40,548 nt of DNA from a virus. The notes beneath the pieces were generated by a model. The model was not told the DNA's origin and did no database searches. It was given only the letters and a program-made list of their open reading frames with translations. The stretch lies in the IMG/VR virus record IMGVR_UViG_3300028790_000001, positions 1-40,548 of that record; one strand, given 5' to 3'. Of this stretch, positions 20,799 to 29,850 are shown piece after piece (the first letter of the stretch is position 1; every line of letters begins with the position of its first letter). The position numbers and the translations under genes are program-made.

Positions 20799-21148
20799 GG
20801 CAGTGGGGCCGGCCCGACCGGGCGGGCGAGGGCGACGGGGCCGACGGGGCCGGCGTCATCGGCGAGCAGCGACGCCGAGGTGGGCTGGCCGACAAGGCCG
20901 GCGACGAGGACCTTGATCGCCTGGAAGGCGGCGATCCCGCCGGCCCGGGCGGCGTCGCGGGCGGTATCGGTCCAGTCGGCGGCGTCGGCGGTGAGGTTCC
21001 CGGCGATGACGCCGGCGGCCACGATGATGGCGGTGGCGATGACACGCTCGGCCGCGTCCCGGGCCCACGCGGCGGTGAAGTGGCGCGTGGACCCGGGATC
21101 GGACCCGGCGGGGTCCAGTGGTGCGGCCGGGTCGAGGGGGTCGGTCAC
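20795..21148 (-). CDS. Holin, r1t-like
   Basis: 117 aa. The pattern WARDAAERVIATAIIVAAGV..GNLTADAADW..AARAGGIAAFQAIKVLVAGL matches the two-helix r1t-type holins of actinophages, which form membrane pores that release endolysin. Pro/Asp-rich N-terminus and Pro/Val tail are extra. GTG at 21148 overlaps the preceding stop. Confidence 0.8.
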   Translation of the reverse strand: MTDPLDPAAPLDPAGSDPGSTRHFTAAWARDAAERVIATAIIVAAGVIAGNLTADAADWTDTARDAARAGGIAAFQAIKVLVAGLVGQPTSASLLADDAGPVGPVALARPVGPAPLP

Positions 21149-21276
21149 TGCCCGGGCTCGTCCTCGGCGGGCTGGCCGGGGCTCGGGTAGTCGGGCTCGA
21201 CCGGTTCGACGGGTTCGGGGGCGGTGGTGCCGGTGTCGTCGTCGGGATCCTCGGGTGGGGTGTACGGGTCGCTCAT
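21145..21276 (-). CDS. Acidic Pro-rich peptide, 43 aa
   Basis: ATG at 21276 has AGGAG seven bases upstream. Composition is Pro/Glu/Asp/Thr with no hydrophobic core (PEDPDDDTGTTAPEPVEPVE), hence disordered. Overlaps the holin start (GTGA). Function unknown; similar linkers often flank phage lysis genes. Confidence 0.6.
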   Translation of the reverse strand: MSDPYTPPEDPDDDTGTTAPEPVEPVEPDYPSPGQPAEDEPGQ

Positions 21277-21296
21277 GGCGGTTCTCCTGTCCGGGG

Positions 21297-21533
21297 CTAG
21301 GAGTCGGCGGCCTTGTGGCCGGCGGACGATGAACGGGCCTTGTGGCCGGCTTCGCCCTTGTCGTGCTCGGCGGCCTTGGGGTCCTTATCGGCCTCGGCCC
21401 ACGGGACCGACCCGCGGGTGGTGCCCCCTTGGAGCTCGGTCTCCGCCGCCATGCGTTCGTTCTCGGCGGCCTGGCCCTCTTCCCGGAGCTTCTCGGGATC
21501 CATGTCCGCCGGCTTCTCGGTGTCCTTGGCCAT
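21297..21533 (-). CDS. Charged disordered protein, 78 aa
   Basis: ATG at 21533 with GGGAG eight bases upstream. Lys/Glu/Asp-rich, no hydrophobic core (KPADMDPEKLREEGQAAENE), ending with a duplicated GHKA motif (GHKARSSSAGHKAADS). Between tail and lysis genes. Unknown. Confidence 0.6.
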   Translation of the reverse strand: MAKDTEKPADMDPEKLREEGQAAENERMAAETELQGGTTRGSVPWAEADKDPKAAEHDKGEAGHKARSSSAGHKAADS

Positions 21534-21613
21534 GCGCTCGTCTCCCGTTTTGTGACGGAGGGTGCCGGGCGCCCACGGTAGCGACCGGGCGGCGCGACGT
21601 GGCGGTTCGGTGG

Positions 21614-22309
21614 TCAACCGCCGCCGAAGCCGACGTCGCCGGGTCCGGTGTAGGCGACGTCGAACCATTCGAGGGTGACCGCGGCCGGCGGCCCGGGCGC
21701 CGTGGCGGCCATGAACGCGAGGCGGGTGCGGGCGCCCAGCAGGAGCGCGACACGGTGCAGCTCCAGGTCGACCCGGGTCACGTCCGGGGGGTGCGGGTCG
21801 AACACGTCGGTCTCCCAGTCCCGGCCGTAGGGGATCTCCCGGCCCGACTCGATGACCTTGAGGAACAGGCGCACGTAGGGGATGGTGGTCTCCCCGGCGG
21901 CCGGGCGGACGCTGACGCCGGCGGACACGGCGTAGTAGCCCTCGCGGGGCAGGACCAGGGCGACGGGCGGGTTGGCGCGGTCCCAGTCGCCGGGCCATTC
22001 GTCGTCGGAGATGACGACGAGCGGCACGCCCGGGCGCGGGCCCATGTCGTCGTAGCCCATCGCGGTGCCGAACCCGGGCCCGATGGTGTACCGCTGGCCG
22101 CCCTGGTGGGACGTGGCCCAGAGGGTGCCGTCCTCGTCGCGGGGGATGGGCGCTTCGGGGAACCCGTCGGCGAGGCGGTTGCGTTCCTTGGCGGACAGGC
22201 CCTTGGTGGCCGGCGCCCAGGTGCCGGTGGGGCGTTCGGTTTCCCAGACCCGGGCCTTGAGGTCGGAGACCATGGGCCCGAGGGCGGGCGGGGTGCGGGG
22301 GCGCGACAC
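21614..22309 (-). CDS. Tail-tip associated protein, 231 aa
   Basis: GTG at 22309, four bases after the upstream stop. N-terminal half is irregular with Gly/Pro (GPGFGTAMGYDDMGPRPGVP); the C-terminal 130 residues look like a beta sandwich (GYYAVSAGVSVRPAAGETTI, RVDLELHRVALLLGARTRLA, AAVTLEWFDVAYTG), as in carbohydrate-contacting tail proteins. Placement after the tail-tip genes suggests host contact; no family recognised. Confidence 0.6.
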   Translation of the reverse strand: MSRPRTPPALGPMVSDLKARVWETERPTGTWAPATKGLSAKERNRLADGFPEAPIPRDEDGTLWATSHQGGQRYTIGPGFGTAMGYDDMGPRPGVPLVVISDDEWPGDWDRANPPVALVLPREGYYAVSAGVSVRPAAGETTIPYVRLFLKVIESGREIPYGRDWETDVFDPHPPDVTRVDLELHRVALLLGARTRLAFMAATAPGPPAAVTLEWFDVAYTGPGDVGFGGG

Positions 22310-22311
22310 GG

Positions 22312-24063
22312 TCAGACCTCCCGGTTGAGGACGAGCTCGATGACGTCGTCGGGGGTGATCGTGAGGCGCACGATGCGGTAGCGCCCGGCGATGGTGAGCG
22401 CGGCCCGGCGGATGCGGACCTCGGCGAGGTCGCCGGGGAAGAGACGCCCGAACAGCCCGGCCGAGGCGGCGGCGGTGAGGGTGACGGTGAGGGTGTGCGG
22501 GTCGACGGTGGTGGCCAGCAGCGCGGCGGCGGTGTCGTCGAGGCGGATGGCCGGCGTGGCGGCCGGGGCGGAGAGCACGGCCTGCAGGGTGAGGCCGCCG
22601 GCGAAGCGGGTGACGTCGAGGGCGTGGCCTTCGGGCTGGCCGGGTCCGGCCTCGGATCCGGCGGCGACGACGGAGATGGCCGACGCGGCGTTCTCGCCGT
22701 CGTAGCCCCAGGCGAGGGTGGCGATGTTGCGGCCGAGCTCCAACACGACCGGGGTGGCCCGGGCGCGCCGTGGTGATGCGACGGTGAGGGTGCGGGCGGT
22801 GGGGGTGACGTCGAGCCAGTAGTCGAGGAGGCCCTCTTTGGCGAGCGCGTCGAGGGCTTCGAGGACACGGACCCGGGCGGAGTACGGGTAGCGCCGGTCG
22901 ACCCTCACCCCGGTGGGCGTGGTGGTGGCAGCGATGTTGAGGGGCGACTGGCCGAAGGCGGGGTCCTGGGCGTGGGCGACGAGCCCGGCGGCGACCGCCG
23001 CGGTGTCGGCCCGGTAGAACTCGAGGGCCTCGTCGACCCAGAGCCCGGCGTGCGCCCACAGCACCGCACCACGCCGGCCCGACAGGCGGGCGTGCACCGT
23101 CTCGGTGGCGTTCGGCGCGACCTGGACGGTGCAGCGGTGCCGGACCCACATGTCGACGGGGTGGTCGGCGCCGAAGCTGGAGCGGCCGACGGCCTTGAGG
23201 TTGTCGCCAACGAGGGACCACGCCCAGTAGAGGTTGCCGTAGCCCGCCGGTGGGAACGGCCCGGGGTAGCCGGGCAGGGGGATCCCCCGGTAGCCGTTGG
23301 GGACACGGACGAGCTCGACGCCGATGTCCGGATCGTCGGGCCACGATTCGCCGGCGGGCACCCAGGCGTAGGCGTCGAGGGCGACCTCGGCGCCGAACGG
23401 GCCGGCGGTGACGGTGATCTCCTGAAAGGCGAACAGGTGGATCTCCGGTTGGGTCTGGAACATCTCCAGGGACCGGGGCTCTTCCTCGTGGCCGACCGCG
23501 GCGTTGATGATGACGTAGGCCCTCGAGTCGGGGCCGATGAGCACGAAGTTGGGGTGCGACGCGAGGACCGACCATCCCTCGATGCCCCGGGAGAACGTGG
23601 GGTTGGCCAGGCGGTTGGGGAGTTCGCGGCCGATGAGGCGGTGGTCCAAATACCAGAGGGCGTCGGCGCCGGTGAGGGTGAGGCGTTCGCCGTCGGTGGA
23701 CGGGCTGACGATGGGGCCCTGGGTGATGAGCCAGTCACCGGCCCAGAGCTGAACCTCCCGGAAGCGTTGCGCCAGGACGGTCGGCGCCTTGGGGTCGTCG
23801 AGGGCCATGTCGAGCATGAACGTGGTGGGCCGGTTGAGTTCGAACACGATGGGCCCGTGGGTGGCGCCCTGGAGCTCGGCGATACCGGCCCCGTTGACGT
23901 CGCACAGCCGGGTGCGCCGCTCCCGGCCCCGTGGTGCGGCGGGGGTGGCGGACGCGGTGACGGTGACCCGGGCCCGGGCGGCGAGGCCGCCCACGGTGTC
24001 GGGGCCGAGCGTGGCCGTGGCGTCGATGGTGACGGTGGCGGCGACGGTGGGCAGGGCGGTCAT
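22312..24063 (-). CDS. Minor tail protein (tail hub/Tal-like) with embedded beta-sandwich
   Basis: 583 aa, ATG overlapping the previous stop (ATGA). The N-terminal part (RTRLCDVNGAGIAELQGATH, PIVFELNRPTTFMLDMALDD) and C-terminal part (PGDLAEVRIRRAALTIAGRY) resemble tail-hub proteins that close the tube and hold fibres. A middle insertion beginning LANPTFSRGIEGWSV and running about 160 residues has the look of a carbohydrate-binding jelly roll (NPxFExGxxGW motif). Confidence 0.7.
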   Translation of the reverse strand: MTALPTVAATVTIDATATLGPDTVGGLAARARVTVTASATPAAPRGRERRTRLCDVNGAGIAELQGATHGPIVFELNRPTTFMLDMALDDPKAPTVLAQRFREVQLWAGDWLITQGPIVSPSTDGERLTLTGADALWYLDHRLIGRELPNRLANPTFSRGIEGWSVLASHPNFVLIGPDSRAYVIINAAVGHEEEPRSLEMFQTQPEIHLFAFQEITVTAGPFGAEVALDAYAWVPAGESWPDDPDIGVELVRVPNGYRGIPLPGYPGPFPPAGYGNLYWAWSLVGDNLKAVGRSSFGADHPVDMWVRHRCTVQVAPNATETVHARLSGRRGAVLWAHAGLWVDEALEFYRADTAAVAAGLVAHAQDPAFGQSPLNIAATTTPTGVRVDRRYPYSARVRVLEALDALAKEGLLDYWLDVTPTARTLTVASPRRARATPVVLELGRNIATLAWGYDGENAASAISVVAAGSEAGPGQPEGHALDVTRFAGGLTLQAVLSAPAATPAIRLDDTAAALLATTVDPHTLTVTLTAAASAGLFGRLFPGDLAEVRIRRAALTIAGRYRIVRLTITPDDVIELVLNREV

Positions 24064-24467
24064 GTGATGGAGAACCCGAAGTCGCCGGCGGCGAGGGTGA
24101 GCGAGGATCCCGCGGCGGTGGTGCGGGCGGAGGTGAGGGCCCCGGTGGCGATGAGGGTCCCGGGGAACGAATCGCCGGGCGTGGTGGCCAGACCCCAGTG
24201 GGTCCACGTGCCGGCGGGCATGTTGGCGAACACGACGGGATCGGTGTTGACGCCCGTCCCCGGGGTCGTCTCGGTCATGGGGAGGGGCTGGCCGGTGTAG
24301 GACCCGCCGGCGGCCTCGTCGTCGAAGGAGGGTTCGAGCTCGGGGCCATCCGCGAACGGGTCGGCGGCGAAGAGGCGCAGGTAGACGCCGTCGGGGGCCA
24401 CGATCCACCATCCGTTGCCGGCGAGCACGTCGTAGATGTAGGTGCGCCAGATGTACGAGAGGTTCAC
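24060..24467 (-). CDS. Minor tail protein, 135 aa
   Basis: GTG at 24467. Aromatic N-terminus (LSYIWRTYIYDVLAGNGWWI), a loop-rich middle and a beta-rich end (TWTHWGLATTPGDSFPGTLI), typical of small tail-tip proteins between the distal tail protein and the hub. Stop overlaps the next ATG. Confidence 0.6.
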   Translation of the reverse strand: MNLSYIWRTYIYDVLAGNGWWIVAPDGVYLRLFAADPFADGPELEPSFDDEAAGGSYTGQPLPMTETTPGTGVNTDPVVFANMPAGTWTHWGLATTPGDSFPGTLIATGALTSARTTAAGSSLTLAAGDFGFSIT

Positions 24468-24481
24468 GGCGGGTGGGCTCC

Positions 24482-25282
24482 TCAGGTGTAGGCGGGCCGG
24501 GCGGACCAGGAGAGCTCGGCGGCGCCGGCGACGGCCAGGGTGTTGGCCCCGGGCAACAGACGGAACCAGGTGGAGGCGGCGTCGAGTTCGCCGTAGCGGT
24601 CGACGCCGGTCATGGTGGTGACGGTGCGGGCGTACAGGTCGACGACCCGGGTGGCGCCATCGGGGAGGGGGGTGGCCCAGGCGACGAGCCGGCCGTCGTC
24701 GGTGGTCGAGGTGATGACCGGGCGGGCGCCGTTGCCGGCCACGGCGAATACCGCGGCCCGGGTGGGCCAGTCGCCAGCCAGGCGGAGGCGGGCGGTGCCG
24801 GTGGTGGTGGCGCCGGTGACGGGGGTGCCGTAGCCGAGGGGGTCGAGGGCGTCGAAGCGGGCGAGCGCGGCGATCTCCCCGGCCCGGAGGAGTTCGAGGT
24901 CGTCGACGATCCCGCGGGGCCGGCCCCGCCAGGTGAGGGTCTCATCGTCGCCGGCCCCGGTGAGGCCGGGGAGGCGCACGTCGAGGTCCTCGACGCCGGT
25001 CGGGTTGGGGGCGAACGTGGCCTTGAGGGCGCGCAGCAGTTCCATGGCGCCGGCCGGGGAGCGGCCGTGCATGGCGAGGGGGATGTAGAGCGAGCGAGGG
25101 GGGAGGGTGTCGAGGCCACCGGTGGCCCCGTTGTCGCCGGTGAGGGCCCGGTCGGTGGTGCGGGGTTCGAGGGCGCCGAGGCCGCCGATGGGTCCGGTGA
25201 GGTCGTAGTCGGTGCCGGCGCCGAGGGTGAGACCCCTGAGGCGCACCTGCCAGCGTTCGAGGGAGGGGGCGATGAGGGTCAT
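24482..25282 (-). CDS. Distal tail protein (Dit-like)
   Basis: 266 aa. N-terminal beta domain (WQVRLRGLTLGAGTDYDLTG, RTTDRALTGDNGA, RSLYIPLAMHGRSPAGAMEL) and C-terminal galectin-like strands (TRVVDLYARTVTTMTGVDRY) fit Dit proteins that form the hub ring between tail tube and tip. Directly follows the tape measure with an ATGA overlap, the normal position. Confidence 0.75.
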   Translation of the reverse strand: MTLIAPSLERWQVRLRGLTLGAGTDYDLTGPIGGLGALEPRTTDRALTGDNGATGGLDTLPPRSLYIPLAMHGRSPAGAMELLRALKATFAPNPTGVEDLDVRLPGLTGAGDDETLTWRGRPRGIVDDLELLRAGEIAALARFDALDPLGYGTPVTGATTTGTARLRLAGDWPTRAAVFAVAGNGARPVITSTTDDGRLVAWATPLPDGATRVVDLYARTVTTMTGVDRYGELDAASTWFRLLPGANTLAVAGAAELSWSARPAYT

Positions 25283-28200
25283 GTGTTGTGTCCTGTCCCT
25301 ACGCGCCAGGAGAGCTCGGCGTCGAGGCGGGCGAGGATGGCTTCGACGTCGGGGGCTTCGGTGATGTTGACGTCGCCGAACATGCGGCCCCCGGCGCCGG
25401 CCGCGAGCGCGTCGGGGGGGAGGACGGTGTCGCCGCGGGCGAGGGAGAGGATCTCGGCGCCGCGTTCGCCGACGACGGCGAGGCCGGGGGCGATGGCCCG
25501 GCCGCCGGTGGCGAGGTAGGGGATGTCGCCGATGTCGGGCGTGTCGATCGTGGCGCCGCCCCAGACCGTTTTTCCGCCGATCTCCAGGGGCGGGATGGTA
25601 AGGCGCAGGTCGTTCCACAGGTGGTGGATGGCGTTGACGGCCCAGACGAACGCGTTGGCCAGGCCCTTGAACAGGCCGGCCGCCGCCGTGTTGATCCGGT
25701 CGGGCATGCCGGCGAGCCAGCCGAGGAGCATGCCGGCGAACTGGGCGAGCAGGCCGGGCATGGCGTTGATGGCGTCGTTGATGAAGGAGAGCAGGGCGGG
25801 GACCCAGGTGGCGATCTGTTCGACGAGCCAGGGGATGGCGCCGATGATGAAGCTGGCGATGGCCACCTGGAGTTTCCCGAACATGAAGGGGAGCCCGATG
25901 ATGGCGGTGAGGATCCACCCGACGAGGGCGAACGCCCAGGACAGCAGGGTCGAGATGAGCCCGGGCAGGGCGACGGTGACGGCCCACGTGATGATCGTGC
26001 CGAGGAGCTCGCCGAGCTTGCCGAGGAGCGAGAGCGCGGCGCCGGGGACCCAGTCGACGAACGCGGCGGCCCACTGGGCGAGGGTGACAGCGAGGGCGGG
26101 GAGGGCGGTGTCGATGAGCCAGACGCCGAGGGCCAGGAGGAGCCCGCCGAGGCCGGCGAGGAGGGCGACGATGGCGCCGGGGATCCAGGAGATGAACGCG
26201 CCGATCCACCCGGGCAGGGCGGAGACGAGCTTCGGGAGGGCGTCGAGGTAGATCCAGGCGTAGAGCTTGAGGAGCAGGCCGCCGAGGGCGACAGCGAGGG
26301 GACCCCAGAGCTCGACGAAGAACCGGACCATGGTGTAGCCGACGAACACGAGGGCGCCGTAGAGCTTGGGGGCCCACTCGACGATGGTGGTGACGAGCTT
26401 GGGGACGAGCCCGTAGAACGCGGCGACGATCTTGGGGTGGTTGTCGACGATCCACGTGCCGAGCGACCCGATGAGCTGGCCGGCTGATTCGAGCAGGGGC
26501 GGTATGGCGTCGGCGAGCCAGTGCCCGGCGGCGGAGACCCAGCCGTGGAACTGTTCGAGCAGGCGCGGGGCGTTGTCGACGATCCAGGCGCCCAGCGCCG
26601 CGAGGTAGGGGCCGAGCTGTTCGCCGACCCGCGCGGCGGCGTCGCCGATCCAGGTGCCGGCGGTGGTGGCCCATCCGGCGAAGGTGCCGCCGAGGTCGCC
26701 GGTGTGGTCGGACACCCAGGAGCGGAGGGTGTCGAGGTAGCGGGCGAGTTCGGTGGAGGTCTGGGCCCACGCCGCGGTGACCCACGCGGCGGCGACCGGC
26801 GCCCACGTGTTGAACGTGGCCCGCAGCTCGGCGACCTGGTCCTGCACCCAGGCGGCGAGCCGGGCGTAGATCAGGTCGAGGCCGGCCCGCAGGTTGGTCC
26901 ACGCTTCGCCGAGCCAGGCGGTGACGGCGGGTATCCAGGCGCGCACCTGTTCGGCGAGGGCGCCGGCGGTTTCGAAGATCCACCGGTAGAGGGCGATTTC
27001 GAAGTCGCGGTAGGCGCGCAGGGTGGCGGGGATGGCGTCGATGAGCCAGGAGATGTAGGCGACGACCCAGCCGGACACGGCCCGGGCGATGTTGACGGCC
27101 CAGCCGGTGAGGTTCTCGACGATGCGGTCGAGGAGCTCGCGTAGGCCGGCGCTGATGGCGGGCCAGGCGTCGGCGATGTTGCGGCCCAGGTTGGAGAACG
27201 CCTGGCCGAGGCCGCCCTCGCGGATGTCCCGGATGAAGTCGCGGACGACGTCGAAGGTGCGGATGAGGCCGTCGACGGCGGCGGAGTCCTCGTCGAACCC
27301 GAGCCACTTGCCGATGTCGACGCCGGCGCCGGCGGTGTCACCGGACATGAGTTTCGACAGCGCCTCGAATCCTTTCTCCAGTCGGCCGACGATGTTGGTG
27401 CGGAAGTCGAGGAGGGACTTGCCGAGCGGTTCGAACCAGAGCGACGCGCGTTGCCACATGACGCCCATGCGCTCAGCCCACGAACGGGTCTCCTTCTCGG
27501 TTTCGGCCAGGGTCTTGGGGGTTTCGCCGATCTGGGCGAGGAGCTCGCCGATGTTGAGCCGTCCCTCGCGGATCGCGGCGGCCATGTCCGGGCCGGCCCT
27601 CGATCCGAAGAGTTGGAGGGCGATGGAGTTCGCTTCGCCGGCGGTCCCGGCGGATTCGATTTCGCCGACGAGGCGACGGAACGTGGAGACGGGTTCCTCG
27701 CCGGCCTTGGCCATCTTCCCGAGCGCGATGCGCATGGAGCCGAGCACGAGGTTGGTGTTGACGCCTTGCTTCTCGAAGGACCCGACGAGGGCGGTGGACT
27801 CTTCGAGGGAGAAGCCGAGCTGGCGTAGCGGCGCCCCGAACTTGGTGACGGTGGCGGCGAGCTGGTTGACGCCGACGCCGGTGTTCTGCCCGGCCTTGTA
27901 GAGGAAGTCGAGGGCGGTGGACTGGTTCTCGGTGGCGACACCCCAGTCGCCGAACATGCGGGTGGTGGATTCGATGGTGCCGGCGAGGTCCTCGCCGGTG
28001 AGCTTGGCGAGGCGCAGCTCCTGTTGCGCCAGGCCTTCGAGGGCGGGGCCGGTGAGGTTGGTGCGGGCGTTGAGGCGGCCGATGGCTTCGGCGAACCGGT
28101 CGATGCCTTGGCCGGCGACGGTGCCGACGATGTCGCGGAAGGAGGCGCCGAGCTCGGTGAGGTCCGCGCCGACGGCGCCGGTCAGCTTGCGGATCTCCTT

Positions 28201-28440
28201 CTGGCCCTTGCCGAGCTCGCCGGCGACGTCGATGGCGGTGCCGATCCCCGCGGTGATCGCCGCGCCCAGCGCCGCGCCGATGGCCACGGCCGGGTTCGAC
28301 AGCATCCCGGCGGCGGCCTTGAGCGGCCCGGCGAGGCCACCGGCGAGCATCCCCGCCGCGCCCGCGGCGACGGTGGGGATGATCTCCAGGAACGCGCTAC
28401 CGGCGTTGCCGGCGCCGGTGGGGGCGGAGGCGTCGCTCAC
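25279..28440 (-). CDS. Tape measure protein
   Basis: 1053 aa, longest gene in the window. Sets tail length. Residues 1-330 show the TP901-type core (hydrophobic Gly/Ala helix near 30-70, VAGQGIDRFAEAIGRLNART, ALDFLYKAGQNTGVGVNQLA). Residues about 470-720 contain repeated Trp-rich modules of roughly 35-45 residues (AAWVxxxW, GTWIxDNxP), then long hydrophobic helices. The C-terminal VVGERGAEILSLARGDTVLP is typical. GTG at 28440 overlaps the chaperone stop. Confidence 0.9.
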   Translation of the reverse strand: MSDASAPTGAGNAGSAFLEIIPTVAAGAAGMLAGGLAGPLKAAAGMLSNPAVAIGAALGAAITAGIGTAIDVAGELGKGQKEIRKLTGAVGADLTELGASFRDIVGTVAGQGIDRFAEAIGRLNARTNLTGPALEGLAQQELRLAKLTGEDLAGTIESTTRMFGDWGVATENQSTALDFLYKAGQNTGVGVNQLAATVTKFGAPLRQLGFSLEESTALVGSFEKQGVNTNLVLGSMRIALGKMAKAGEEPVSTFRRLVGEIESAGTAGEANSIALQLFGSRAGPDMAAAIREGRLNIGELLAQIGETPKTLAETEKETRSWAERMGVMWQRASLWFEPLGKSLLDFRTNIVGRLEKGFEALSKLMSGDTAGAGVDIGKWLGFDEDSAAVDGLIRTFDVVRDFIRDIREGGLGQAFSNLGRNIADAWPAISAGLRELLDRIVENLTGWAVNIARAVSGWVVAYISWLIDAIPATLRAYRDFEIALYRWIFETAGALAEQVRAWIPAVTAWLGEAWTNLRAGLDLIYARLAAWVQDQVAELRATFNTWAPVAAAWVTAAWAQTSTELARYLDTLRSWVSDHTGDLGGTFAGWATTAGTWIGDAAARVGEQLGPYLAALGAWIVDNAPRLLEQFHGWVSAAGHWLADAIPPLLESAGQLIGSLGTWIVDNHPKIVAAFYGLVPKLVTTIVEWAPKLYGALVFVGYTMVRFFVELWGPLAVALGGLLLKLYAWIYLDALPKLVSALPGWIGAFISWIPGAIVALLAGLGGLLLALGVWLIDTALPALAVTLAQWAAAFVDWVPGAALSLLGKLGELLGTIITWAVTVALPGLISTLLSWAFALVGWILTAIIGLPFMFGKLQVAIASFIIGAIPWLVEQIATWVPALLSFINDAINAMPGLLAQFAGMLLGWLAGMPDRINTAAAGLFKGLANAFVWAVNAIHHLWNDLRLTIPPLEIGGKTVWGGATIDTPDIGDIPYLATGGRAIAPGLAVVGERGAEILSLARGDTVLPPDALAAGAGGRMFGDVNITEAPDVEAILARLDAELSWRVGTGHNT

Positions 28441-28868
28441 CCGTGGCCCTTCGGGGTGTACCGCACGGATGCTCCGAAGAAGGCCCGCATGTCCTCGGTA
28501 CTAGCGGCGGGCCGGGCGGTTTCCTCCCCGTCACGGTGCGGGCGGGGGACGCGCAGGGGTTCGAGGCGCGCCGCGCCCTTGCGTTTCTTCGACTCGTAGA
28601 ACATGGCGAGGTGCGCCGAGGTGGTCTCCGCCAGCGCCGCGAGGAGCTCGGTGACGTTGTCCCAGTCGCCGGGGCCGGGCACGCCGTAGGAACGGGCGAG
28701 GGCGCTCTCGACGGGGAGGCCCTTGGTGAGGGCGAGGAGACGGCGCCCGGAGATGGGCTCAGGACCCCAGATGGCGGCGCCGAGGTGGATGCCGTAGAAC
28801 CGGGTGAAGTCGGCCTCGATGAGCTCCCACCGGTCTACGAGGAGCTCGCCGAGGCCTACGATTCCGGG
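28437..28868 (-). CDS. Tail assembly chaperone, frameshift extension (gpGT-type)
   Basis: About 143 codons in the -1 frame relative to the upstream chaperone (28856-29251). No ATG or GTG start is evident near its beginning, yet the protein is clearly real (LVDRWELIEADFTRFYGIHL, ISGRRLLALTKGLPVESALA). It must be made as a fusion by ribosomal slippage. The likely zone is the run GCCCCGG near 28870-28864 just before the zero-frame TAG (28856-28858): CCG in frame 0 re-pairs as CCC. The exact slip site is inferred. Confidence 0.8.
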   Translation of the reverse strand, partial: PGIVGLGELLVDRWELIEADFTRFYGIHLGAAIWGPEPISGRRLLALTKGLPVESALARSYGVPGPGDWDNVTELLAALAETTSAHLAMFYESKKRKGAARLEPLRVPRPHRDGEETARPAASTEDMRAFFGASVRYTPKGHG

Positions 28869-29251
28869 GCGGCCATCCCGTAGGATTCCATCGCCGCGGT
28901 GATGACGAACTCGAGGTCGGCGAACGTGGTGGTCTCGTCGATGACGGCGTCGTAGGCGTCGCCGAGCAGGGCCCGCAGGCCGCCGTCGAGGCCGGCGAGG
29001 TCGCCGTTGGTGAGCGCCCCGAACGCGGTGATGACCTGGGCGGGCATCTCGGGGGGCAGCTCGTAGTCGCGGCCGTCGATGCGCAACACCGGCGGCGGGC
29101 CGAGCTGTTCGAACCGGGCGGCGCGGTGGGCGTCGACGTCGATGATGCGCGACACGGACGCGGGCGGCGCCTTGGGCTTGACGCCGTTGGTGCGCCGCGA
29201 GCCGTTGGCCGTGGCCCTGGTCGTCGTGGTGGTCCGGGCGGCGGCCATCAC
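28856..29251 (-). CDS. Tail assembly chaperone (gpG-type)
   Basis: 131 aa. Basic, Thr/Arg-rich N-terminus, then a helical chaperone domain (ELPPEMPAQVITAFGALTNG, DLAGLDGGLRALLGDAYDAV, ETTTFADLEFVITAAMESYG). It coats the tape measure during tail assembly. Start is GTG 29251 or ATG 29248, overlapping the tail tube stop. The ratio of this short form to the frameshifted form is important in other siphoviruses. Confidence 0.8.
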   Translation of the reverse strand: MMAAARTTTTTRATANGSRRTNGVKPKAPPASVSRIIDVDAHRAARFEQLGPPPVLRIDGRDYELPPEMPAQVITAFGALTNGDLAGLDGGLRALLGDAYDAVIDETTTFADLEFVITAAMESYGMAAPES

Positions 29252-29811
29252 GGGACCGGCGCGAAGGCGGGGTCGTCGGTGAGGAGGAACCAGGGGATCT
29301 CGGCGCCGAGCGCGTCGAACGCGATGGGCAGCGCCAGGTTGGCGGTGCGCTGAAGGTTCGTCTCGACGGCTTCGGCGGGTTGGCCGCGGTCGACGACGAT
29401 CCGGTAGTGCTTGTCGCCGTCGGTCCAGTCGACGCCGAGGGTGCGTTCGTCGATGAACTCCGGGGCCGGCGGGGTGTAGCGGAACGCGGTGCCGGGGGTG
29501 TCCTCGGTGATCTCACCGCCGCCGAGGGCGAACATGACGGTGTCGGCGTTCCATTGCTGAAGGGTGAAGGAGAGCCGGAAGGAGCGGGAGGTGACGACGG
29601 TGCGCAGGTCGTAGAAGCTCTGCCATCCGCGGATGGAGTTGGTTTCCTTGCCGGCGTTGAGGGTGACGCCGTCCTCGGTGGCGTAGCCCAGGTCGACCCA
29701 CCCGACTCCCCAGGGGTCGGTGATGTCATCGGGGGCGGCGGTGCCTCCGGGGGCGACCATGATGTGGCCGTTCGCCCCGACGACGATTTCGCCGGCGTCC
29801 AGTCCTGGCAT
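29248..29811 (-). CDS. Major tail (tube) protein
   Basis: 187 aa. Beta-rich tube subunit: PWGVGWVDLGYATEDGVTLN, then RTVVTSRSFRLSFTLQQWN and HYRIVVDRGQPAEAVETNLQ fit actinophage tube proteins that bind DNA-ejection channels in hexamer rings. Located before the chaperones, the normal order. Confidence 0.85.
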   Translation of the reverse strand: MPGLDAGEIVVGANGHIMVAPGGTAAPDDITDPWGVGWVDLGYATEDGVTLNAGKETNSIRGWQSFYDLRTVVTSRSFRLSFTLQQWNADTVMFALGGGEITEDTPGTAFRYTPPAPEFIDERTLGVDWTDGDKHYRIVVDRGQPAEAVETNLQRTANLALPIAFDALGAEIPWFLLTDDPAFAPVP

Positions 29812-29850
29812 CGTGGCCTCCTCAGGGTGGTCGACGCGCTACGCGGCAGG

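Noticed and set aside
24482-27307. Arg/Pro-rich 941-codon minus-strand frame overlapping the tape measure
   Set aside because: Frame-shifted reading of the tape measure gene in high-GC DNA; only its last 266 codons (distal tail protein) are real.
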